Source: Brachypodium distachyon | Taxonomy: Eukaryota; Streptophyta; Magnoliopsida; Poales; Poaceae | Reading direction: 5' to 3' | Length of the DNA stretch: 64,000 nucleotides | Assembly: GCF_000005505.3 (NCBI RefSeq) | Contig: NC_016131.3 | Span: 50,205,355-50,269,354, forward strand | Part shown: positions 39,011 to 49,400 of the stretch, piece by piece | How positions within the stretch are numbered: the stretch's first letter is position 1 | How the letters are laid out: each line of letters begins with the position of its first letter | The notes under the pieces: generated by a model | What the model saw: only the letters and a program-made list of their open reading frames with translations | Databases searched by the model: none | What the model was told of the DNA's origin: nothing | Made by a program: the position numbers and the translations under genes

Positions 39011-42000
39011 ATGGCCGCGCACTCCGTCGCCGCCGCGCACGCCACCATGGCCGCGCCAGCCGGGGCCGCCTCCTCCGCCTGCTCCGCCCCGGCAGAGCGC
39101 CTCGGGTTCCGCCTCAGCTCGCTCGCCGGCCGCGGCCTCCGCCTCCCTTCCCGCCCTTCCGCCGCCTCGTCTTCCTCCTCCCGACGGACCAACCGGGTGC
39201 GCGCGGCCGCGTCGGTGGAGACGGTGCAGGGGCAGGCGGCGACGGGGGCGCTGCTGGACAAGTCGGTCAACACGATCCGGTTCCTGGCCATCGACGCCGT
39301 CGAGAAGGCCAACTCGGGCCACCCGGGCCTGCCCATGGGCTGCGCGCCCATGGGCCACATCCTCTACGACGAGGTCATGCGCTACAACCCCAAGAACCCA
39401 TACTGGTTCAACCGCGACCGCTTCGTCCTCTCCGCCGGCCACGGTTGCATGCTCCAGTACGCCCTCCTCCACCTCGCCGGATACGACGCCGTCAAGGTAA
39501 TCATCTCATCCCCCGCTCTTGTTTTTTGTTGCTTCCTGCTTCTCTCTCGCGTGTGGAATTTCGCTGCCGAGTTTGGTTAGTTGGAGCGCCGCCGGCGGAA
39601 TCGGGAGTTGGTTTCGGCAAAACTTTGGGATCTTGTTAGGTGAAACAGTGGAAAGGTTGGATCTTGGCTGCTAATTTTTTTCTCATGCCGGCTTCGGTTT
39701 TGTACCTTAGGCCAGCTGTCAGAGATCTGTTTAGTTGAATTTGTAAAGTTCCTATGAAAATTTGTTGGGAACTCAGATTGTGCACCTTGGGCTCATCACC
39801 CATGTTTAATTGTAAACCTGGAGTAAGCTACTAGCTGTTTAATATGGCTAATTTACATCACCTGGCTCTTATGACATCGGCCTTTGCTGTAACTATGGCC
39901 TCTATGATGTTGCAGGAAGCCGACTTGAAGCAATTCAGACAATGGGGAAGCTCGACCCCGGGCCACCCTGAGAACTTTGAGACCCCTGGAGTTGAAGTCA
40001 CCACTGGTCTGTTAATCTCAGCTGAGCTCATAGTAACTTTGAACTGCCATACTAGAGCATGAAACTAAAAGTTTGGACTTCTGTTTGACTTATGCAGGTC
40101 CTCTTGGTCAGGGTATTGCAAACGCGGTCGGATTGGCACTTGCCGAGAAGCACCTGGCTGCTCGTTTCAACAAGCCTGACAGTGAAATTGTTGATCACTA
40201 CACGTAATATTCTGAGCTTGTTGTGAATGCCTGATGTTCTTACTTTAGTTTGGGTGGTGCAAATAAAGTAAAGTGGTATGTGAATTTTGAATAGGTATTG
40301 TATTGTGGGAGATGGGTGCCAAATGGAGGGTATCTCCAACGAAGCTTGCTCATTGGCTGGGCATTGGGGTCTCGGCAAGCTGATTGCTTTCTATGATGAC
40401 AACCACATTTCCATTGATGGAGACACAGAAATTGCTTTTACAGAGGATGTGAGCACCCGCTTTGAGGCTCTTGGGTGGCACACAATCTGGGTTAAGAATG
40501 GCAATGATGGCTACGACGAGATCCGTAAAGCCATCCAGGAAGCAAAATCAGTGACTGACAAGCCCACTCTAATCAAGGTTACTTTCTTTTGTTACCTGGG
40601 TATTGTTTTTTCTTGTTGTAGAGATCATCATATTTAGCCAAGATATTGCTCTTCGTAGGTGACTACTACAATTGGTTTTGGATCTCCCAACAAGGCCAAC
40701 TCATACAGTGTGCACGGAGCTGCCTTGGGTACCAACGAGGTCGAAGCAACCAGGCAAAACCTTGGATGGCCCTATGAGCCATTCTTTGTGCCTGAGGATG
40801 TCAAGAGGTTTGTTTATTTCTTACTGTTGGTTATCTGAATCATATGATGAACCTGCATAATGTCGATCTAATCATTTTGTTTGCATGGACTGTTGCAGCC
40901 ACTGGAGCCGTCATGTGCCCGAAGGTGCTGCACTTGAGGCTGATTGGAATTCTAAGTTTGCTCAGTATGAGAAGAAGTACCCAGAAGATGCCGCAGCCTT
41001 GAAAAGTATCATCACAGGGGAGTTGCCCGCTGGCTGGGCTGATGCTCTTCCTGTAAGTGTTTTGCCGTAATTACTCATGATACTTTAGCTGATATGTAAA
41101 CAATGAGAATCTAATGGCAGATTGTTTGATTTGTCCAGCAATACACTACCGAGAGCCCAGCAGACGCCACTAGGAATCTCTCTCAGCAGTGCTTGAATGC
41201 ACTCGCTAAAGTTGTGCCTGGTCTTCTGGGAGGCAGTGCTGATCTTGCATCCTCCAACATGACATTGCTCAAGATGTTTGGTGACTTCCAGAAGGATACG
41301 CCTGAGGAGCGCAATGTCCGCTTTGGAGTCAGGGAGCATGGAATGGGTGCCATCTGCAATGGCATTGGGCTGCACACCCCAGGGCTCATTCCATACTGTG
41401 CTACTTTCTTTGTTTTCACTGACTACATGAGAGGTGCCATGAGGATCTCAGCCTTGTCCGAAGCTGGAGTCATCTATGTTATGACCCATGACTCTATTGG
41501 TCTTGGTGAAGATGGTCCGACCCATCAACCCATTGAGCACTTGGCGAGCTTCCGTGCAATGCCGAACATGCTGATGTTCCGCCCTGCTGATGGCAAGGAG
41601 ACTGCTGGGGCATACAAAGTCGCGGTCCTCAACAGGAAGAGGCCATCTATTCTTGCTCTCTCCAGGCAAAAGCTGCCTCATCTGCCTGGTACATCAATTG
41701 AGGGTGTTGAGAAGGGTGGGTACACTATCTCTGACAACTCAACTGGCAACAAGCCGGACTTCATCATAATGAGTACTGGTTCTGAACTAGAGATTGCTGT
41801 CAAGGCTGCCGAAGAGTTGACGAAGGAGGGGAAGACTGTCCGTGTTGTGTCATTTGTTTGCTGGGAACTTTTCGACGACCAGTCAGATGAATACAAGGAG
41901 AGCGTTCTCCCTGAGGCTGTCACTGCAAGAATCAGCATTGAGGCAGGGTCTACTCTTGGATGGCAAAAGTATGTCGGATCTAAGGGCAAGACCATTGGCA

Positions 42001-42095
42001 TCGACAAATTCGGTGCTAGTGCTCCTGCTGGGATTATCTACAAGGAGTACGGTATCACCGCGGAGAGCGTCATTGCTGCAGCCAAGAGCCTCTAA
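39011..42095 (+). CDS. TKL: Transketolase, plastid precursor
   Basis: Seven exons join in phase: 39011-39496, 39916-40006, 40098-40203, 40295-40577, 40659-40807, 40899-41052 and 41139-42095, about 741 residues. The thiamine-diphosphate enzyme moves two-carbon units in the Calvin cycle and the pentose phosphate pathway. The first about 70 residues are an Ala/Ser/Arg-rich transit peptide. Seen in order: [36 protein letters not shown], the cofactor-binding motif [13 protein letters not shown] ending at [33 protein letters not shown] with the catalytic Glu, FVFTDYMR, and [15 protein letters not shown]. The length agrees with plant plastid transketolases. The reaction produces erythrose-4-phosphate, a precursor of the shikimate pathway in which the neighbouring EPSPS acts. 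Confidence 0.96.
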
Positions 42096-42225
42096 GATCA
42101 TACAGTTCAGAGTTTTTGTCATCATTGATGTCAATGAACACTACAAAGTTTCGAGCCTGAAGATTGGAATAATGGAGAGGGAGAGGATTACCCATGACGG
42201 AGCGTGAGTGGTATTTTAGGCCTGT

Positions 42226-42231
42226 AATAAA
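42226..42231 (+). terminator. Poly(A) signal AATAAA of transketolase
   Basis: AATAAA about 130 bases after the stop at 42093-42095, on the gene strand. A second AATAAA occurs near 42483 and could be an alternative site. Confidence 0.5.
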
Positions 42232-42979
42232 CATTGCCTTTTCCATTTGCGTTTGTTTTATTCAATCGCCCCTTAGATGATTCATGAAGGCGAGCCTGAT
42301 TAAATGGGGACTGGTTCTGGTAATGTTTACATTGAACTGATGGTCGTGTTTACGATGTTCTGTTCTCCCCGAGAACATCATCTCAACGGGTTTATGTTAC
42401 ACTCTGCCCTTTAGTGCTTGTAGTTTGCTCCTCTTTTCTTTCTCTCCTACACAAAGGCTTTGATGCCTACTGTTACCAGTGCAATAAACATAGAGTGATT
42501 TCCATCTGTTTGGTGTTTTTTTTATTTAACTTTTCATTGCTATCCCCCCAGTCCGATGACTAATATCAATGAAGTGCCTTGATATGCAAAATCACCTGTT
42601 CTCCACTTGTTCTTAAGAGCTGTTAACCATATCTGACCAAATTGACAAATGAACAGTGAGCAAAGGCACTGCTCATTGTTTTGTTTGCTTTACCATGGTT
42701 GGTTGATGCATTCTCTTGTGTGATCTCTACTCTAGATGCATGGTTGGTTGCATTGCATCACCTAACATATGTGGAAGACATGGAGCAATATATCTTCAGC
42801 ACTTTTATGTGGCCAGGTGCATGGCGTTTCTGTTCACTGGATGGAGATGAGCCTGTCCTGGAGGGCCATCCGGTACGGCTAAGCTGATTTTTCATTATGG
42901 GGTCAGAAAGGCTTTGTGGTTGCAGTACGAGAAGCAAGATAGGCTATCCATATCGTCATCTTGTTCAATGTGTTTGCAG

Positions 42980-43081
42980 CCTCAGATCAGGATGCGAGTG
43001 TCCCAGCTGAGAAAGTGACTGATCTGCAAGTTGGCATGCCGGTATTTGACTGGTACTACACAGCCATGGGGGTTGTCCCAG
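42980..43081 (+). pseudogene. Exon-like fragment of unknown gene
   Basis: A 102-base open stretch lies between a TTTGCAG acceptor and a CAG|GTGAGA donor. It reads SDQDASVPAEKVTDLQVG and continues MPVFDWYYTAMGVVP. A second open stretch ends near 42870 (DGDEPVLEGHP). The composition is protein-like, but I do not recognise the protein and see no complete gene. It may be a relic or part of an unannotated gene. Confidence 0.3.
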
Positions 43082-43122
43082 GTGAGAAATATGGCTGGTA
43101 CTACACAGCCATAAGATATCTT

Positions 43123-43440
43123 ACCATCCGGTACAACTGATTACTCATCTTTTTCGCCCCCTTTACCGTCTGGTACAATTTCTTTTTTTGAAAGCGAACA
43201 CCCCACAGGCATACGTACATGTCTATTAGTAGGGGAATACAGTATGCAGAGGATACAGGAGGACAGAGATGTCCTAGAACAAAAACGAAAAGGATCCTCA
43301 CTAAACACAAAAAACCTGAGAAGACCCTCAGAACCTTCTCGCTCGACGCCGCAATTAGCATCTGGTACAGTTGGCTACTCAGCATTTTCGCCTCTCCGCA
43401 TCCGATAGAATTGGCTAATCAGCTTTCTCGCCTCCCTTGA
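43123..43440. repeat. Three imperfect 45-bp tandem units, one split by a retroposon
   Basis: Units begin CATCCGGTACAACTGATTACTC (43123), CGTCTGGTACA (resuming at 43370 as GTTGGCTACTC) and CATCCGATAGAATTGGCTAATC (about 43398). Each ends in TTTTCGCC/TTCTCGCC. The middle one holds the insertion 43178-43360. Confidence 0.7.
43178..43360 (-). mobile_element. 5'-truncated non-LTR retroposon, 183 bp
   Basis: TCTGGTACA flanks both ends (43169-43177 and 43361-43369) as a target-site duplication. On the minus strand the insert ends in TCGCTTTCAAAAAAAG, an A-rich tail, and its body has the look of a plant LINE 3' end (CTACTAATAGACATGTACG). It is too short to encode anything. Confidence 0.7.
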
Positions 43441-43504
43441 AACCGTAAACACACCTGCTCTTGTACATGCGGGGACAATATTGCTCGTTTCACCACTCCT
43501 TACT

Positions 43505-43815
43505 GCTGCTAAATAATTCCTGTGCCTTTCAAGCCTAAACAACTCATATAGATGCAACATTAAGTCTACACAACTCATTTAGATGCAACATGCTCTCTAC
43601 TCTACAAATCTATGGGTGATCTCCGGTTTATCATTACTCAGAGGAATCAGAACAGGAGGCTGGAGAGGGAGCTATATTTATTTGTTGGGAATTGGTGACA
43701 CGAAGATGCCTTTTGCTGGCTCACTGCGTTGCATATTTATCGCGTGCAGTGCAATACTCTTCTCTAGTTTGTTTTGATTTGCTTTCTTCTCCTTTGTGCA
43801 TGCTGGACTATATAT
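43505..43815. repeat. Non-coding segment duplicated at 44565-44765
   Basis: Blocks shared in order with 44565-44765 are TAATTCC(T/C)G(T)GCCTTTCAAG, CTCTCTACTCT, GTTGGGA(A)TTGGTGAC, GAAGATGCCTT, TTTGATTTGCT and CTCCTTTGTGCATG. The copies are diverged and the second is shorter. No reading frame is conserved. Confidence 0.7.
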
Positions 43816-44030
43816 ATTGTGGCGGTGGGTAGCTATCACTGTCCGTGTGTAAACGCCCTTGGATTCAAGTACAAAGTTCAAATTGGGGTCATTTCTTATA
43901 TATTAAATAGCAATGCACATGTTTCCTACTACCCATTATTGTCAGGGTAAAATTTGTAATAAGATATTTGCAATAAGGTTTTGGAAGTGAACTGAATATC
44001 TCAAACGGATTATCACTTGCTCAAGATGTA

Positions 44031-44047
44031 TTTTTTTTTTGACGCAA
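44031..44047 (-). mobile_element. 17-bp retro-insertion with 16-bp target duplication
   Basis: ACTTGCTCAAGATGTA occurs at 44015-44030 and 44048-44063. Between the copies stand ten T and GACGCAA, i.e. on the minus strand TTGCGTC plus an A10 tail. This is what an almost completely 5'-truncated LINE-mediated insertion would leave. Confidence 0.75.
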
Positions 44048-44984
44048 ACTTGCTCAAGATGTAGATAACAAGGTCTTTTTTTTAATGTGAATAGCATGCG
44101 CTTTACTTTTGCATTAAAAAGAAAAGAAACAGTTACAGAACAACAGAAACAAAAAAAAGGACATCTAGAAAAGAAAAGGACCGAATACGGCCAGGCACTT
44201 CGGTTGTAGCCTCAAAAGCCTCCTTCGTGGGGACAAGGCCAGGTTGATCCTGACCTTTGGTCTCAAAAGAACCCTTTTATTTCCATCGAAGATCCTCCGA
44301 TTCACATCACATGAACTGCAAATTAACCCTGAGCTAGCAAGTGCCAAGGGCCACCATAGCTAGAAATCAACCCTGAGCTACACCTTTTCCCCTTCTGAAG
44401 GAATTAAAATGGAATGCAATTAAGTTACGCTGCAAAATGGAGGATTTCTGTCAAACACGCTTCTTTTGTCGAAGTGACGCCCATAAGCGCAAACGGCCAT
44501 AAGCGCTAGAGGCTGAAGGGATCAAATTGCTTGTCACAAGCCACCGTCTGGCCATAAAATAATTCCCGATGCCTTTCAAGTCTAGCCAACTAATTTTTGA
44601 TGAAACACACTCCCTACTCTCTGAATCTATTAATGATCTCTTTTTATCTGTTGGGAGTTGGTGACCCCTGAAGATGCCTTGCTGATTCATTACATTGCAT
44701 TTATCGTGTGTTTGGTCGGTTTTGATTTGCTCTCTTCTCTCCTTTGTGCATGGAGTACTGTACTAGTAATTCTCTAAAAAGATCCTAAAGCTTGGCCTTG
44801 GGGCAGCTCACATCAGACTTCGAATGGCTCTTTTGCGTGCCAACGCAGCCTGCCCCAACTGCAAGCCTAGGAATATATAGGAGGTGCTGGGAAGGAGTCT
44901 CCTTCAAGGAGATGTCAACTGTTCTACCATCAGCGCGAAATATTCTTCATCGGATCTCCGTCAGATTAATTTGATTTCTAGACA

Positions 44985-45395
44985 CATGTGCCTAATTTAC
45001 TAGACACACTTCTCTGGTGAAGGAAGATCAGCAAAGAGACAACCAAATGCAAAACGTGAGTGACCAATAACTCCAAGATGAACAAACAAATGAAGACATG
45101 AAGTACAGCAGCAAACTATATGGCATCATGCCAACCCTCAGCCAATATTGCTGCTACGGTTCCCTTCTCCTACATAAGAAATGCTAGCTACTGACCTCCG
45201 CCTTAGCAGGATGCACAAGCTCCATCGTTAATTTGTTGACGCATAAACATTATATAAACATATATGAGAGAGGATGACCTAAAATGATACGAGCGAGAAC
45301 ACACGTGGAAATGTGAGACGTCAGGAAATCAGGAAAGGAACATGTGACGTGGTGCTTATTTGTGTAATTCTAAGAACAAATGGCAGAAGACGTAG
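44985..45395. repeat. Unrecognised dispersed module, copy A
   Basis: Shares with copies B-E the ordered blocks: CAATAACTCCAAGATGAACA, ATGCCAACCCTCA, CCCTTCTCCTACATAAGA, GCTAGCTACT, CCGCCTTAGCAGGA.GCACAA and ATGTGAGACGTCAGGAAA. No reading frame is conserved among copies. Confidence 0.75.
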
Positions 45396-45527
45396 TAATT
45401 GGTTGTCTCTGGGTATGCCGGCGTTGGCGCACATGGCGCAGAAACAACCATTCAGCTTGATGAACCGGCCTGAAACGACAGACCAGCATGCTGAGACACT
45501 CTTGAGCACACTGATTATCATCATTTT

Positions 45528-45664
45528 TTGGCTAGTTGACCTCCTTTGCTTGTTTCTGTTTCTTTTTCTTCTCTGATTTTCCCAGGAACTCTTGTTCCTT
45601 TGTACAGAACTTCCCCCTGCTTAAATGAAATGACAGAGCTCCAGTCTAGTTCGTAAAAAAAAAA
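45528..45664 (+). mobile_element. 5'-truncated LINE tail, 137 bp
   Basis: GATTATCATC(A/G)TTT flanks both sides (45513-45527 and 45665-45678). The insert ends in CAGTCTAGTTCGT and an A10 run, typical of plant L1 3' ends. Its 5' part is missing. Confidence 0.75.
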
Positions 45665-45894
45665 GATTATCATCGTTTCCTCGACCGGTACAATTGACAC
45701 ATGATCGAGCTAAGTAGTGGTGGCATCGATGGCGCTTCATTTTCTTTGGGTTTTCGAGCCATTTGAACATCACATGTACTGAACAAAATCTTGGTTTTTG
45801 CCGATACAAACTTTGGGAGGAGCACTTGGCGCTTCATCAATTATTTTCTTGAGGTTGTCTACAGAATAAGTTGAGATATATGGCTTCTAGGTAT

Positions 45895-46399
45895 TTGCAA
45901 ACGGCCTTGTGCACGCCCCGGATAGAGACGTGTAATTAGAGACAGAGAGGGAGAGATGCTTAATTTGCTTGGTAGGATCACGAAACAGGACAATCAAATG
46001 AATGAAGTAGCTGCAAAGTAATGACATTATGCCAACCCTCAATTGATGGGGAGCTACGATTCCCTTCTCGATCCTACATAAGATGTGCGAGCTACTCCCA
46101 GCCTTAGCAGGAAGCACAAACTTAATATCGTTCATTCACACATGAACACTATGCACTTGCAGTTTCTTTTTTTTCCTTTGAAACAAACATGTGAATGGGA
46201 GGGAGAGACGACCTAAGAAAATATGAGAAAAACATAGAAATGTGAGACGTCAGGAAAAGAGCACTTGCTTTGCCACAGCTTTCTAGAAGAACCAACACCT
46301 CGCGATGGCATGTTTGTTCGCGTGTTACCCGTAGATCAAAATTCCAGAACCTATTTGTTCAGTTGCCGTTGTGAGTTTTGAGAGCTAGAAACGACTTCT
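45895..46399. repeat. Unrecognised dispersed module, copy B (left part; interrupted by a LINE)
   Basis: Contains GAGACGTGTAATTAGAGACA, ATGCCAACCCTCAATTGATGG, CCTACATAAGATGTGCGAGC, CCTTAGCAGGAAGCACAAAC, TTCATTCACACATGAACACT, TGTGAGACGTCAGGAAAAG and TTGAGAGCTAGAAACGACTTC. The module resumes after the LINE at about 52204 with CACTGTCAAGTTCTCGTTTATCGG, matching copy C at about 54098. Confidence 0.8.
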
Positions 46400-46413
46400 T
46401 TGCATTTCACTTT

Positions 46414-49400
46414 TTTCGAAAAAACGCAAAAGCTTTGCGTCTCGATGCATTGATAGAAAGAAGTTTATGTACAAGACCACAGAGGGCCACACCCGAAATA
46501 CAACGCGTCACGCCTAACTAGCTGGCAGCAACGCTCCGAGGCTTGCCGCGCCCGCAGTCACCCAACATCTAGCATCAGCTTTGATCAGGTCAAGGAGGGA
46601 GGCGACGTTGGGGGTTGCGTTGTCGAAGACGGTAGCGTTGCGATGCTTCCAGATAGACCACGCCGTAAGCATGATCAGGATGCCGTGCCCTTCCGCGCGG
46701 TGGGAGGGGAGGAGCGGATGGATTCCAGCCACCAAGTCGCAAAAGAAATGCCGGCGGTCGACGGGACGCAGGTGGAGCGGATCCAAGAGAGAGCTTCATG
46801 CCACAAGATGCGGGAGAACGGGCAGCCCACAAGAAGGTGGTTCATGGTCTCCAAGGTCTAGTCACACAACAAGCATCGTGGCGCGTGGGACAGCCCATGA
46901 CGTGCCCGTCTCTCAGCAGTCCAGCAATGGTCCTGGCAGGCCAACCAAATGAAGAATTTCACCCGTGGAGGGGCCCAAGTTTTCCAGTTCAGCTTCCAGG
47001 TGTCGGAGGTGATCCCACCCTGAAAGAGGGCCCGGTAGCAAGACTTGGAAGAGTACAGGCCATCCGTCGTCCACTGCCAGGAGAGGACATCAATCGAGTC
47101 CGAGAGGCAAACGGTGCGGGTCCATCTCCAAACCTGGATGTATTGCCAGAGAGCCAACGGCCCCTTGGATATCACGGATCCAACGTCTATCCGTGAGGGC
47201 CACACAGACCGTGCGGGTCTTCCGAATGCGCCTTGGAACAAGAAGGTAGAGATCCGGGGCCAACTCGGATAAAGCCCGGCCGTCAACCCACCGGTCTTTC
47301 CAAAACAGGGCGGTGGCACCATTGCCGACTACCATCTTGGTAGAGACGAAGAAGATGGCACGCTCCGTGTGAGAGAACTGGAGATCCAGATCCCGCTAAG
47401 GTCGAAGGGGATCAGTCTTCAAACGCCAAAGCCAGCGAGCACGTAGACTGACGGCCAGTCTGACGAGGTTCGGAATACCCAGCCCACCGAGGCACAACAG
47501 ACGGCAGCACTTCAGCCAGTTGACATGGCAGTTCCTGGCCCTGGCTTCAACCCGTCCTAACCACAGGAAACGCTGCATGATCTTCTCAACCTTATTCTGT
47601 ACCTTGCGATACAAACCTAACACCGTCAGCTGGTGTAGGGGCATGGCAGACAAGACCGACTTGATCAAAGTCAGACGTCCTGCCTTAGACATCATTCCCG
47701 CCTTCCAAGATGGGAGATGGTCAGCGATTTTATCAACCAAGCAGTCGAACGCCTCAGGAGATGGCTTTCGTAGCGCCAAGGGAATCTCGAGGTAATGAAC
47801 CGGGAAGGGGGCAAGCTGGCAACCCATCGTAGTTGCCGCCTCCACGGCCTCTTCATCAGAACAACCAATTGGAGACAGCGAGCATTTAGAAAAATTGATA
47901 TGCAGGCCCGAAGCTTGCCCGAACAGGGCAAGGATGCGACGGACCACCATCAGCTTCGAGCGATCCGGGTGGCAGAATAAGATCACATCATCGGCATAGA
48001 GGGAGACGCCAGTGGAAAACTGGCGAGGCGCGAGCGGTCGGAGAATCCCCATCTCAAAGGCCTTAGAGAGGAGTCGGTTGAGCGTGTCAATCACCAACAC
48101 GAAAAGCATGGGCGACAACAGGTCTCCTTGTCGCAAACCCCTTCAATGCCAGATCGGTGGTCCCGGCTCCCCATTCAATAGGATGCGGGTGCTCGCCGTG
48201 GACAGGAGAATGGCGATCCACTCACGGAATCTAGCCCCAAAGCCCGCATGTCGCAGCACCGCAACAAGGAGGGCCCAAGAGATGGAGTCAAAAGCCTGGG
48301 CAATGGCCAACTTGAGCATGACCCGAGGCTCCCGAAGCCGATTGAGATATCGGGCCGTCTGTTGAACCAACATGAAGTTTGTAAGATCGGTATGGTCCAC
48401 TAGAGGGGGGGGGGGGGGGTGAATAGGCAACTAACAAATTTTAACTTTTCTTTTTCTTTTCTTGAAAGATACAAACACTTAATCTTAGGGTCCACTAAAT
48501 TCTCTAAAAGGAATGCAACCCTAGTATGAAGTGCAAAATAGCCGAAGCAAAGTATAGACAATGAAGTAAACAAGTAAGTAAAGGGGGCAAGTATGATACC
48601 ACACGGGAAGACGAAGATTTCACCGGAGTTCCACCTATTGGGATCGGTGTACGTCTCCGTTTGGAGGAATGCTCTACCACAAAGGAAGAGACGCCACGAA
48701 GGCTCACACTATTCTCCAACTCACCACACCATAAAGGTGGGATGAGTTCTGACAACACCACAAAGGCGAGGTGAGTTCCACTAATGGCTTGCTTGAAGGC
48801 GAACACCGAACCTTTACAAACAAAGAGAAGGGCACGAATCCACAACTAAATTTGAGGCTCCTCCCAAATCCTCAAACAACTCCTCACAAGATTGGAGTGC
48901 TTGAAGAGACACCTTCCGGCTAGGGATCCCAAAATCTCAAGAGTAACAAAATCCACCAAGAAAAACGAGGGGAATCAACTTTTGATTTGGTGAAACCCTA
49001 GATCGAGCTCTTCTCAACCCTTCCTCAAAGTATTGGCTTGGGGGATGCACCAGGGAGAGAGATATCAAGATTTGAAGCTCTTGGTGTTCTTGAGTGAGAG
49101 AATGGGGATGAACTGGGTGTGCTCGGGCAAGAAACCTGTTGGGGACGAAGCCCCTTTTATACCCCATCAAAATCCAGCCATTAGGAAACATTTCAGTAAC
49201 CCCGGTACCAGGCCGGTAGTGGACCGGAAGTCCTAGGGGTAGAACTTCCGTCCTACTACCGGCCTCCTACCGCTTTACGCAGTAGGATTCCAGTAGCGTT
49301 TCAGTACCAGACCGGCACCAGGGCGGAACTTCCGCCCACCGGAACCTCCGGCTAATTAGGCGGTAGTACCGGCTATCACTGGAAAAGTCTGATAGCCAAA

